From assembly GCA_902550805.1 (NCBI GenBank), contig CACDAL010000001.1:62001-126000 (forward strand): a stretch of DNA of 64,000 nt. Direction: 5' to 3'. Source of the DNA: an uncultured Pelagibacteraceae bacterium. Lineage in GTDB: Bacteria; Pseudomonadota; Alphaproteobacteria; Pelagibacterales; Pelagibacteraceae. Shown here in pieces: positions 27,238-35,541 of this stretch. Made by a program: the position numbers and the translations under genes. The notes beneath the pieces were generated by a model. It was not told where the DNA came from. It saw nothing but the letters and a program-made list of their open reading frames with translations, and made no database searches. Every line of letters begins with the position of its first letter. The stretch's first letter is position 1.

Positions 27238-28254
27238 ATGTTAAAAATTGGTATAATTGGATGTGGAAAAATAATAATCAAACACTTAAATGCAATTCAA
27301 AAATTGAAAAAAAATTTAAATTTAGTAAGTGTTTGTGATGTTGAATTATTTAAAGCAAAAAAAATAGCTAATAAATTAAATATTAAACCTTATTCAAATT
27401 ATAAAGAGATGCTTAAAAATGAAAATTTAGATTTGGTCTCATTATTAACACCACATGGATTTCATTTAAAGCAGTATCTAGAAATTTCCAAGTTTAAAAT
27501 AAATTGTATAATTGAGAAGCCATTAGCAATAAAATTCAATGATGCTAAAAAAATAAAACAAAGAAGTAAAGAAATAAAAAAAAAAATATTTGTAGTTAAG
27601 CAAAATCGATTTAATCCTACTTTAAAATATTTTAATGATTTAAATAAAAAAAAAATATTTGGAAATCTTTTTTTGGGAAATGCAACAATTAGATGGAGAA
27701 GGAATGAAAAATACTTTAACCAAGCAAAATGGCGAGGTACCAAAAAATTAGATGGAGGAGTTATTGCAAATCAAGCAAGTCATCATTTAGATTTTTTAAT
27801 TCATACACTGGGAAAAGTTAAATCTGTACATGCAATGGGTTCGAAATTTCTAGCTAAAAATATAGAAGCAAAAGATACCTTAATAGCAAACTTAGAATTT
27901 GAAAAAAATAAATATGCCTCTATAGAGGCTACTACAGCCACATCTCCAGAAGATATAGAGGGATCTATTTCATTTCTTGGAACTAAAGGAACAATCATTA
28001 TAGGTGGTTTTGCTATGAATGAGTTAATATATTGTAAATCTAGCAACAAAATAAAAAAAAATAAATTTATATTGAGTCAAAAAAATATTAATTCTACCAG
28101 TAATCACAAGAAATTTTATGATTTTGTTATTAAAAATTATAATAATAATAAAATCATAAATAAAAATTTAGATTTAGCAGTTCATGTTTCTGAAGTAATT
28201 GAGGCTATAAATAAATCAGCTGAAACTAATAAATTAATAAAACTTAAAAATTAA
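27238..28254 (+). CDS. Gfo/Idh/MocA oxidoreductase, WbpB/WlbA-like
   Basis: A 338-residue oxidoreductase. The NAD motif is IGIIGCGKIIIKHLNAI, and the family EKP motif is in CIIEKPLAIKFND. The catalytic region is LDGGVIANQASHHLDFLI (Asp and His near residue 180-185), as in WlbA/WbpB. WbpB oxidises the 3-OH of UDP-GlcNAc-uronate to feed the WbpE aminotransferase. Both a WbpE-like and a WbpD-like gene follow in this cassette, so that role fits. No WbpA (6-dehydrogenase) is in the window. The stop is 2 bp before the GTG of the HisH-like gene. Confidence 0.83.
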   Translation: MLKIGIIGCGKIIIKHLNAIQKLKKNLNLVSVCDVELFKAKKIANKLNIKPYSNYKEMLKNENLDLVSLLTPHGFHLKQYLEISKFKINCIIEKPLAIKFNDAKKIKQRSKEIKKKIFVVKQNRFNPTLKYFNDLNKKKIFGNLFLGNATIRWRRNEKYFNQAKWRGTKKLDGGVIANQASHHLDFLIHTLGKVKSVHAMGSKFLAKNIEAKDTLIANLEFEKNKYASIEATTATSPEDIEGSISFLGTKGTIIIGGFAMNELIYCKSSNKIKKNKFILSQKNINSTSNHKKFYDFVIKNYNNNKIINKNLDLAVHVSEVIEAINKSAETNKLIKLKN

Positions 28255-28256
28255 AA

Positions 28257-28862
28257 GTGACTATCAGTATAATTGATTACGGTGTCTGTAATTCATATTC
28301 AGTTAAAAATATGATTAACAGAATAGGGTATCCATGCAATATTATAAATTCACCAAGTGAGATAAAAAATGATAGCAAACTTATTCTTCCAGGAATAGGA
28401 TCTTTTGACAACGGTATAAAAAATCTTAAAAAATTTTCTTGGGATATATATTTGAAAAACGATTTTAAACCTGACAAACAACATCTTCTTTGTTTTTGTT
28501 TAGGTATGCAGCTATTATTTAACAATAGTGAAGAGGGTAATTTAGATGGTTTAGCTTTAATAAGTGGAAATGTGAGAAAATTAAAAAAAGGCTCAATGAA
28601 AATTCCAAATATGGGATGGAGAAATTTAAAATTAATTAAATCACATCCCATCACAAATAATATATTGCTTGAGGATAAATTTTATTTTGTACATTCTTAT
28701 TTTTGTGATCTTGATGAGAAACATACTGTGTTAGCCGAGTCAAATCATGCAGAACCATTTCCCGCTATTATAGAAAAACAAAAAATAATTGGTTGTCAAT
28801 TTCATCCTGAAAAAAGTAATATTTATGGAATGAAAATCATAGAAAATTTTATAAATTTATGA
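28257..28862 (+). CDS. hisH2: HisH-like glutamine amidotransferase (HisH2 paralogue for sugar amidation)
   Basis: Class I glutaminase of 201 residues, starting at GTG 28257. The oxyanion loop is LILPGIGSFDNGI, the nucleophile is Cys81 in CFCLGMQLLF, and the His183/Glu185 pair is in CQFHPEKS, so the triad is intact. It should hydrolyse glutamine and pass ammonia to a partner. The partner here is not histidine synthesis: the following HisF-like protein lacks the cyclase aspartates, and next comes an N-acetyl-sugar amidotransferase. This matches the wbpG-hisH2-hisF2 arrangement of Pseudomonas O-antigen clusters. The stop overlaps the hisF-like start (ATGA). Confidence 0.87.
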   Translation: MTISIIDYGVCNSYSVKNMINRIGYPCNIINSPSEIKNDSKLILPGIGSFDNGIKNLKKFSWDIYLKNDFKPDKQHLLCFCLGMQLLFNNSEEGNLDGLALISGNVRKLKKGSMKIPNMGWRNLKLIKSHPITNNILLEDKFYFVHSYFCDLDEKHTVLAESNHAEPFPAIIEKQKIIGCQFHPEKSNIYGMKIIENFINL

Positions 28863-29587
28863 AAAATTATCATAGAGTTATACCCACCCTTCTTCTTCAA
28901 GATAGAGATTTTGTAAAGACAATAAAATTTAGCAATCCAAGGTATCTCGGCGATCCAATAAATATAATGAGAATTTTTAACGATAAATTTGTTGATGAAT
29001 TGTGCATATTAAACATTACAAATAATTTAAAAAAAAATAATTTTGATTTTTTAAAAGATATATTTAGCGAATGTCTTCTCCCATTATCTTATGGAGGAAA
29101 TATTGGAAGTATAGAGGATGTTAGAAAAATTTTTAAAATAGGTGCGGATAAAATTATTTTTTCTAGCAATCTTTATCAAAAACCAGAGTTGGTTAAAGAA
29201 ACAATCAAAGAAGTTGGCTCACAAGGAGTTGTTGGCTGTGTAAATGTTATAGAAAATGCTAACAATTACTCAATTTATTTGTCTGGCACGAAAGAGTTAA
29301 TTCACACAAATAATATCCAAGATAAAATCAAAGAGTTAGTAGATTTCGGTTTAGGTGAGTTGATAATTAACTTTGTCTCAAGAGATGGGATGAAATCAGG
29401 ATATGATTATAATTTTATAAAAAAAATCTCCACAAAAATAGGAATACCCTTAATCGTTCTTGGTGGAGCCAATTCAAAAGACGATTTTAATAAAGCTATA
29501 AATTCTGGCGCTAATGCCGTCGCGGCAAGTTCATACTTTGTTTTTATGGGAAATAGAGATGCGGTTATGTTAAGTTATAATAAATAA
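28859..29587 (+). CDS. hisF2: HisF-like protein (HisF2 paralogue) lacking cyclase catalytic aspartates
   Basis: A 242-residue TIM-barrel homologue of imidazole-glycerol-phosphate synthase cyclase. The barrel landmarks LPLSYGGNI, GADKIIFSS, SRDGMKSGYD and LGGANSKDDF are present. Aligned to Thermotoga HisF, the catalytic Asp11 position is Leu12 (VIPTLLLQD) and the Asp130 position is Asn129 (GCVNV). Histidine-pathway cyclase activity is therefore unlikely. In wbpG systems the HisF-like partner is thought to conduct ammonia from HisH to the amidotransferase. It overlaps hisH2 by 4 bp and precedes the wbpG-like gene by 3 bp. Confidence 0.86.
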   Translation: MKNYHRVIPTLLLQDRDFVKTIKFSNPRYLGDPINIMRIFNDKFVDELCILNITNNLKKNNFDFLKDIFSECLLPLSYGGNIGSIEDVRKIFKIGADKIIFSSNLYQKPELVKETIKEVGSQGVVGCVNVIENANNYSIYLSGTKELIHTNNIQDKIKELVDFGLGELIINFVSRDGMKSGYDYNFIKKISTKIGIPLIVLGGANSKDDFNKAINSGANAVAASSYFVFMGNRDAVMLSYNK

Positions 29588-29590
29588 TAA

Positions 29591-30766
29591 ATGTACGATA
29601 ATAAAAATATTAATTTCTATTATGATGATCCAATAAAAACTGTAAAAGATTCATTACAAAAAAAATTTGTTTCGAATTATAAGATTTGTAATACTTGCAT
29701 ATTTGATAATTCAATTGAAGATATATATTTTGACAAGAATGGATCGTGCTCTTTTTGCTTAGGATATAAAAAAAACAAAATTTCTGAAAAAAAGTTAAGC
29801 AAAATAATTAATAAAATTAAAAGTAGTAAAAAAAAATATGATTGCATTGTTGGTCTAAGTGGGGGAGTAGATAGCAGTTATGTGGCCTTAAAATGTAAAG
29901 AATTAGGATTAAATGCATTGCTTGTACATTTGGATAATGGATGGAATACAGAAACATCATGTAAAAATATAGAACTTATACAAAAATTTACTGGTTTTGA
30001 CTTAATTACACACATTGTTGATTGGAACGAATTTAAAAATTTGCAATTATCATTTTTAAAAGCAGGACTTTCAAATTTTGAAGGACCATCAGATCATGGA
30101 ATTTTTGCCACAATATATAATTATGCGATTAAAGAAAAAATTAAATACATAATTACAGGAGTTAATATTTCAACAGAGGCAATAAATGTTAAAACAAAAA
30201 GTAAAAAACTTTTATTCTGGTATGGATATTTATATCATGATTTATATCATTTAAATTCAATTAACAAAATTTTTTCACCAAAAAATAAATTAAATACATT
30301 CCCAAAAATATCTATATTTAAAAGAAAATTATTAGAAATAATTGGGAAAGTTGAAACGGTACATATTTTAAATCATATTAATTATGATAAGAAGCATGCT
30401 TTAAAAACTCTTAAAGATATTGGTTGGCAAGAATACAAAAACAAGCATTACGAGTCTATTATAACAAGGTTTCATCAATCTTTTATTTTACCAGTAAAAT
30501 TTGGCATAGATAAAAGAATGTGGCATTTGTCCAGTTTAATATGGTCAAATCAAATCACAAGAGATGAAGCAATAAAAAAAATAAGTGAAGATATTTGTGA
30601 TGATAAAATTTTAGTTCAGGATTATTATTTTTTTTTAAAAAAATTTAATCTATCGCAAGAAGAATTCGTGTCAATTTTGAGAAATAAAAACAAATATTTC
30701 TTTGAATATCCAAATAGATATTGGCTTATTAAACCAATGATAGATATAAGAAATATAATTAGTTAA
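29591..30766 (+). CDS. wbpG: N-acetyl sugar amidotransferase (WbpG/LfnA/PseA-like)
   Basis: A 391-residue PP-loop enzyme that would convert an acetamido group on a sugar to an acetamidino group using ammonia and ATP. Four cysteines form a zinc-type knuckle, C33-x2-C36 and C53-x2-C56, with the intervening FDNSIEDIYFDKNG as in this family. The PP-loop GLSGGVDSSYVAL begins near residue 88, followed by VHLDNGWNTETSCKNI. Directly upstream hisH2/hisF2 would supply ammonia, as in Pseudomonas aeruginosa. The adjacent diamino-uronate genes suggest the substrate is a diacetamido sugar. Confidence 0.88.
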   Translation: MYDNKNINFYYDDPIKTVKDSLQKKFVSNYKICNTCIFDNSIEDIYFDKNGSCSFCLGYKKNKISEKKLSKIINKIKSSKKKYDCIVGLSGGVDSSYVALKCKELGLNALLVHLDNGWNTETSCKNIELIQKFTGFDLITHIVDWNEFKNLQLSFLKAGLSNFEGPSDHGIFATIYNYAIKEKIKYIITGVNISTEAINVKTKSKKLLFWYGYLYHDLYHLNSINKIFSPKNKLNTFPKISIFKRKLLEIIGKVETVHILNHINYDKKHALKTLKDIGWQEYKNKHYESIITRFHQSFILPVKFGIDKRMWHLSSLIWSNQITRDEAIKKISEDICDDKILVQDYYFFLKKFNLSQEEFVSILRNKNKYFFEYPNRYWLIKPMIDIRNIIS

Positions 30767-31876
30767 ATGAAAAAAAAAATTAAATTTGTTGACTTGTATG
30801 CTCAGTATAAAAATCATAAAAAATTAATTGATAATTCCATAAAAAAAATAATTTTGAAATCAGATTTTATTAATGGTCAAAGCGTTAAGAGATTTGAAGA
30901 CAATTTTAAAAAAAAACTTAAAATAAATTATTGTATTACTACCAACAATGGAACAGACAGTTTGTATATTGCAATGAAATCTTTAAATTTAAAAAAAGAT
31001 CAAGAAGTTATAACTTCCGCACATACATGGATATCTTCAAGTTCATCAATTACACAGGCAGGAGGAAGACCTGTTTTTTGTGATACTTACGAAGATACCT
31101 TTAACATTGATGTTGATCAAATCAAAAAAAAAATTAACAAAAAAACAGCTGGAATAATTGTAGTCCATTTATATGGTCAACCTTGTAATATTTCTGAAAT
31201 AGTTAAATTGGCAAAAAAAAATAAAATGTGGATTATAGAAGATTGTGCACAGTCACATTTTGCTAAATATAAAAATAAATTCACCGGAACGTTTGGAGAT
31301 TTTGGATCTTTTTCTTTTTATCCAAGCAAAAATTTGGGAGCTTACGGAGATGCTGGTGCTTTAGTTACAAATAATAAAAGATTATATAAAAAAGCTCTAG
31401 TCTTTTCCAAACACGGTGGCTTTAAAAAAAATCAGCATCTAATAGAAGGAACAAACTCCAGGATGGATGGATTACAAGGTGCTATATTGGATATTAAACT
31501 TAAATATATTGATAAGTATAACTTAAAAAGATTGAATATTGCAAGATTGTATTCGAAACTCCTTTATGATGTAGGAGATATAGAGACACCAAAAATTATA
31601 GAAAACAGAGACCATGTCTTCCATCTATATGTTATTAAAACAAAAAAAAGAGATAAATTAAAAAAATTTTTATTACAAAATAATATTTCTTGTTCAATTC
31701 ATTACCCTAAATGTTTACCGAAACTTGCCGCCTATAAAAAATATAAATTTAAAGTAGACAGTTACCGCAATGCTCTAAAAAATCAAAAAAAAATTTTATC
31801 TCTTCCAATCTATCCAGAACTTGAAAAAAATAAGGTAAAATATATTTGCAAAAAAATTAAAGAATTTTTCTCTTAA
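30767..31876 (+). CDS. DegT-family aminotransferase, WbpE-like
   Basis: A 369-residue PLP aminotransferase. The N-terminal FVDLYAQYKNHKKLID is typical of WbpE/WlbC and related 3-aminotransferases. NNGTDSLYIAMKSL binds the PLP phosphate, MWIIEDCAQSHFAKY carries the pyridine-contacting Asp, and FYPSKNLGAYGDAGA holds the Schiff-base Lys. Predicted role: amination of the 3-keto product of the WbpB-like enzyme at 27238. The start ATG follows the wbpG-like stop directly. Its last 20 bp overlap the convergent acetyltransferase gene. Confidence 0.86.
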   Translation: MKKKIKFVDLYAQYKNHKKLIDNSIKKIILKSDFINGQSVKRFEDNFKKKLKINYCITTNNGTDSLYIAMKSLNLKKDQEVITSAHTWISSSSSITQAGGRPVFCDTYEDTFNIDVDQIKKKINKKTAGIIVVHLYGQPCNISEIVKLAKKNKMWIIEDCAQSHFAKYKNKFTGTFGDFGSFSFYPSKNLGAYGDAGALVTNNKRLYKKALVFSKHGGFKKNQHLIEGTNSRMDGLQGAILDIKLKYIDKYNLKRLNIARLYSKLLYDVGDIETPKIIENRDHVFHLYVIKTKKRDKLKKFLLQNNISCSIHYPKCLPKLAAYKKYKFKVDSYRNALKNQKKILSLPIYPELEKNKVKYICKKIKEFFS

Positions 31877-32321
31877 ATCTTGCGGGATTACCCGCATATA
31901 TTCCAGGTTGAGATATATTTTTTGTTACCACAGAACCAGCTCCGATTATTACATTTTTACATATTTTTACTGGCAATATTGTACTGCCTGATCCAATTTT
32001 TACATTATCTCCAACTTTTGTTTCTAACCAACTACTTTTTTTTTTACTCTTATATTTTTTTTTTGTAAATAAATCATTCGTAAACATCACTCCATGACCT
32101 ATAAAGCAGTTTTTTCCTATTTTAACTTTTTCACATAAAAAAGAATGACTAGAAATTCTAGTATTTTTTCCAATTTTGACATCTGCTTGAATTTCTACAA
32201 AAGGTCCAACAAATACATTTTCATCAAATTCACAGTTGTAGATATTTACTGGATTTATAATTGTTAAATTTTTTTTATATTTGATGTTTACAACTTTAAT
32301 TGACTTTTTAATTATTCCCAT
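31857..32321 (-). CDS. Hexapeptide-repeat sugar N-acetyltransferase, WbpD/WlbB-like
   Basis: A 154-residue left-handed beta-helix protein with successive hexapeptide repeats (VFVGPFVEIQADVKIGKNTR, VKIGKNCFIGHGVMFTND, VGDNVKIGSGSTILP, VIIGAGSVVTKN). It ends in the family tag YAGNPARFKRKI. The HGVMFTND segment, with an Asn/His-rich active loop, is characteristic of WbpD/WlbB, which acetylates the 3-amino group made by WbpE. Its minus-strand orientation is the only exception in the cassette, and it overlaps the WbpE-like gene tail to tail by 20 bp. Confidence 0.87.
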   Translation of the reverse strand: MGIIKKSIKVVNIKYKKNLTIINPVNIYNCEFDENVFVGPFVEIQADVKIGKNTRISSHSFLCEKVKIGKNCFIGHGVMFTNDLFTKKKYKSKKKSSWLETKVGDNVKIGSGSTILPVKICKNVIIGAGSVVTKNISQPGIYAGNPARFKRKIL

Positions 32322-32497
32322 ATTAGAAACTAATCTTTTTTATTGATGTCCAAGTCTAACATTCTGGGATTTTATTTCATCAAATATTTTATTTTTAAAG
32401 GTTTTTTAATCATAAATAAAATCAATAAATTTATTAATATATATTAAATATTAAAAATTATTTTAACAAAAGTGCCTCAATAAAAACAAAAAACTAT

Positions 32498-32526
32498 TTG
32501 AAAGATAAGACTAATCAATATATACG
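32498..32526 (+). promoter_or_regulatory. Candidate sigma-70-type promoter for rpmJ
   Basis: TTGAAA at 32498-32503 and TATACG at 32521-32526 are separated by 17 bp, with rpmJ starting 20 bp downstream. The whole 224-bp interval 32322-32545 has no other coding sequence that I can support, and it is the border between the glycan island and the core genes. In such AT-rich DNA chance matches are frequent, so confidence is low. Confidence 0.35.
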
Positions 32527-32545
32527 AACTAAAAAAATACAAAAA

Positions 32546-32671
32546 ATGAAAATCGCAAGCTCACTTAAATCTTTAAAAAAAAGAGATCTAAATTCTAAAC
32601 TCGTAAGAAGAAGAGGAAGAGTTTATATAATTAATAAAAAAAATCCTAAATTTAAAGCAAGACAAAAGTAA
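32546..32671 (+). CDS. rpmJ: Ribosomal protein bL36
   Basis: A 41-residue basic protein: [14 protein letters not shown] at the start, then the family core [20 protein letters not shown] and a final RQK. It matches the alphaproteobacterial bL36 form (SLKSLK...RRRGRVYVINK...FKARQ), which lacks the zinc cysteines. It stands alone between the glycan island and the transhydrogenase operon, as is common for rpmJ in alphaproteobacteria. Confidence 0.95.
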   Translation: MKIASSLKSLKKRDLNSKLVRRRGRVYIINKKNPKFKARQK

Positions 32672-32746
32672 TTTTATGGGTCAATATAACCATAAAAATT
32701 TATGGAATGTTTGTTATTATTCTAATCTCAATATTTCTAATTTAAA

Positions 32747-33835
32747 ATGATTATTGGATCAATTTCAGAAAATGTTAACTTTGAAAAAAGAGTTGCTTTA
32801 ACGCCAGAAATTTCAAAAAAATATAAATCATTAGGATTTGAAATATGTATAAATAAAAATTATTCAAATCACCTTGGATTTTTTGATGAAGATTATTCAA
32901 AAGAAGGTGTTAAAATTTTAGAAAATGAAAAAGAAGTTATTTCTAAATCAAATATTATTGTTCAAATGAATATCCCTGATAAAAATATGCTTAATTTTTT
33001 AAAAAAAGATCAAACATTAGTTGGAGTTTTAAATCCATATTCTAACGAAGCAATATTAAAAAATTTAACAGAAAAAAATATTAATTGTTTTTCTCTTGAA
33101 TTGCTTCCAAGAATTACCAGAGCTCAAACTATGGACATCTTGTCTTCTCAAGCAAACTTATCTGGCTACAAAGCAGTTGTTGACTCATTCTCACATTTTC
33201 AAAAAGCTATTCCAATGATGATGACTGCTGCTGGAACTATTTCAGCAGCAAAAGTCTTGGTCGTTGGAGCTGGCGTTGCTGGCTTACAAGCAATAGCAAC
33301 AGCAAAAAGAATGGGAGCAATTGTATATGCTACAGACGTAAGAATTGCTTCAAAAGAACAAGTTGAAAGTTTAGGGGGAAAATTTTTAACAGTAGATGAA
33401 TCAGAAAATATGGAAACTCAAGGCGGATATGCAAAAGAAACATCTGATGATTTTAATAAGAAACAAGAAAAATTATTAAATGATACATTAAAAAAAATAG
33501 ATGTTGTGATCTGCACCGCTTTAATTCCAGGAAAAAAAGCGCCAATAATAATAAAAAAAGAAATGATAGAAGAAATGCAAAGTGGATCGGTAATTTATGA
33601 TTTGGCGGCAATCCAAGGTGGTAACACAGAATTAACCAAAGTTGATGAAGTTATTGAAATTAAAGGAGTTAAGATTCTTGGAGAAAAAAATATTTTAAAT
33701 AAACTTCCAGTTTCTGCATCAAATTTATATGCAAAAAATATGTTTAATTTTATAAGCAATCTATACAACAAAGAAGAAAAAAAAATTGAAGTTAACTTAG
33801 AAGATGAGATTATAAATAAAACTTTGATAAAATAA
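32747..33835 (+). CDS. pntAA: NAD(P) transhydrogenase subunit alpha part 1 (domain I, NAD-binding)
   Basis: A 362-residue soluble dI component of the proton-translocating transhydrogenase, which transfers hydride from NADH to NADP+. The alanine-dehydrogenase-like N-terminus (RVALTPEISKKYKSLGF) is followed by LPRITRAQTMDILSSQANL and AIPMMMTAAGTI. The NAD motif is VLVVGAGVAGLQAIATAKRM near residue 168, with YATDVR after it. It is separate from the membrane part, as in Rhodospirillum-type three-subunit enzymes. It sits 2 bp before pntAB. Confidence 0.94.
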   Translation: MIIGSISENVNFEKRVALTPEISKKYKSLGFEICINKNYSNHLGFFDEDYSKEGVKILENEKEVISKSNIIVQMNIPDKNMLNFLKKDQTLVGVLNPYSNEAILKNLTEKNINCFSLELLPRITRAQTMDILSSQANLSGYKAVVDSFSHFQKAIPMMMTAAGTISAAKVLVVGAGVAGLQAIATAKRMGAIVYATDVRIASKEQVESLGGKFLTVDESENMETQGGYAKETSDDFNKKQEKLLNDTLKKIDVVICTALIPGKKAPIIIKKEMIEEMQSGSVIYDLAAIQGGNTELTKVDEVIEIKGVKILGEKNILNKLPVSASNLYAKNMFNFISNLYNKEEKKIEVNLEDEIINKTLIK

Positions 33836-33837
33836 TT

Positions 33838-34140
33838 ATGGAAATAGACCCTTTTATATTTAGATTGAGCATATTTATTCTTTCGATATTCGTTGGTTAT
33901 TACGTTGTTTGGAGCGTAACACCATCTCTTCACACTCCGTTAATGTCAGTAACCAATGCAATTTCTTCAGTTATAATAGTTGGAGCAATTATTGCAGCTT
34001 TAGCTGGATCATCTTCAAATATTTTTGAAGGATCAAATATATTTGGCTTTTTGGCAATAATTTTAGCAGCAGTAAATATTTTTGGTGGATTTTTAGTCAC
34101 TCAAAGAATGTTGCAAATGTACAAAAAGAAGAAAAAATAA
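33838..34140 (+). CDS. pntAB: NAD(P) transhydrogenase subunit alpha part 2 (membrane domain)
   Basis: A 100-residue protein with about three to four membrane helices, corresponding to the C-terminal membrane part of E. coli PntA. Conserved features include VGYYVVWSVTPSLHTPLMSV, with the loop leading to NAISSVIIVGAI, and GGFLVTQRMLQMYKKK at the end. It forms the proton channel together with pntB. The gene lies 2 bp from both neighbours' ends in the pntAA-pntAB-pntB operon. Confidence 0.94.
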   Translation: MEIDPFIFRLSIFILSIFVGYYVVWSVTPSLHTPLMSVTNAISSVIIVGAIIAALAGSSSNIFEGSNIFGFLAIILAAVNIFGGFLVTQRMLQMYKKKKK

Positions 34141-34142
34141 TT

Positions 34143-35540
34143 ATGATCTCGGTTAATTTATCTGCAATTTTTTATTTAATTTCTGGAATACTATTTATCT
34201 TGGCGCTTAGGGGGCTATCTTCTCCAGAAACATCTAGACAAGGTAACTATTTTGGAATTGCAGGAATGCTAATAGCTATCGTAGTAACCTTTTTATCTGT
34301 AGGAAATTTTGGAACAGGTTTTATATATGTATTAATATTTTTGCTTATAGGAGGTTCGATTGGAGCTACAATAGCTTTTAGGATACCCATGACAGCAATG
34401 CCAGAATTGGTAGCGGGATTTCACAGTCTTGTTGGCTTGGCTGCCGTTTTTGTTGCTATATCTGCATTCTTAAAACCCGAGGCATTTAATTTAGGAGCTG
34501 TTGGAAATATTAAACTAGCGAGTTTAATCGAAATGTCATTAGGAGCCGCCATTGGAGCAATTACATTTTCTGGATCAATAATTGCTTTCTTAAAATTAAG
34601 AGGAATTATGTCTGGAGCACCAATCACTTTTAGTGGTCAACATATTATAAATTTAGTTTTAGGATTATCTATAATTGTTCTTATGTTCTATCTATGCAAA
34701 ACTCAATTAGATAGTCTATTTTGGACAATAGTTGCAATATCTTTTTTGGTTGGCGTGCTGTTAATTATTCCAATAGGTGGAGCCGACATGCCAGTTGTGA
34801 TTTCAATGCTTAATTCATATTCTGGATGGGCAGCGGCAGGAATAGGATTTACCTTAGAAAATACAGCTTTAATTATCACGGGTGCATTAGTAGGTTCATC
34901 AGGAGCAATTTTATCATACATAATGTGTAAAGGGATGAATAGATCATTTTTCAATGTTATTTTGGGAGGATGGGGAGCAACCGAACAAACTTTATCTTCA
35001 ACATCTAAAGAACAAAAACCAGTAAAAAATGGAAATGCCGATGATGCTGCTTTTTTAATGAAAAATGCATCCTCAGTTATTATAGTCCCTGGCTATGGAA
35101 TGGCAGTTGCGCAAGCACAACATGCATTGAGAGAAATGGTTGATGTATTAAAAAAAAATGGTGTTAAAGTATCCTATGCCATTCATCCCGTTGCAGGAAG
35201 AATGCCCGGTCACATGAATGTCCTTCTGGCTGAGGCTAATGTTCCCTATGATGAAGTATTTGAACTAGAAGAGATAAATAGCGATTTTGCGAATTGTGAT
35301 GTAGCTTATGTAATTGGTGCAAATGATGTAACAAACCCAGTTGCAAAATCAGACCCACAAAGTCCAATATATGGCATGCCAATTTTAGATGTAGAAAAAA
35401 GTAAGTCAGTTTTATTTGTTAAAAGAAGTTTGTCACCTGGTTATGCAGGAATTGATAATGATCTTTTTTACAGAGATAATACTCTTATGTTATTTGCCGA
35501 TGCAAAAAAAATGACCGAGGAAATAGTTAAAAGTTTATAA
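34143..35540 (+). CDS. pntB: NAD(P) transhydrogenase subunit beta
   Basis: A 465-residue protein with about nine membrane helices followed by the NADP-binding domain III. The membrane half shows RIPMTAMPELVAGFHSLVGL and GADMPVVISMLNSYSGWAAA. The domain III motif VPGYGMAVAQAQHALREM begins near residue 318, then HPVAGRMPGHMNVLLAEA and IGANDVTNPVAKSDPQSPI with GMPILDVEKS. All are typical. In SAR11 the enzyme is a likely main source of NADPH, which is inference. The transaldolase follows after one base. Confidence 0.95.
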   Translation: MISVNLSAIFYLISGILFILALRGLSSPETSRQGNYFGIAGMLIAIVVTFLSVGNFGTGFIYVLIFLLIGGSIGATIAFRIPMTAMPELVAGFHSLVGLAAVFVAISAFLKPEAFNLGAVGNIKLASLIEMSLGAAIGAITFSGSIIAFLKLRGIMSGAPITFSGQHIINLVLGLSIIVLMFYLCKTQLDSLFWTIVAISFLVGVLLIIPIGGADMPVVISMLNSYSGWAAAGIGFTLENTALIITGALVGSSGAILSYIMCKGMNRSFFNVILGGWGATEQTLSSTSKEQKPVKNGNADDAAFLMKNASSVIIVPGYGMAVAQAQHALREMVDVLKKNGVKVSYAIHPVAGRMPGHMNVLLAEANVPYDEVFELEEINSDFANCDVAYVIGANDVTNPVAKSDPQSPIYGMPILDVEKSKSVLFVKRSLSPGYAGIDNDLFYRDNTLMLFADAKKMTEEIVKSL

Positions 35541-35541
35541 A

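Noticed and set aside
28277-28654. 125-codon minus-strand reading frame within the hisH-like gene
   Set aside because: Antisense of a motif-rich conserved gene.
33595-33933. 112-codon minus-strand reading frame over the pntAA/pntAB junction
   Set aside because: Antisense to two conserved genes in a tight operon.
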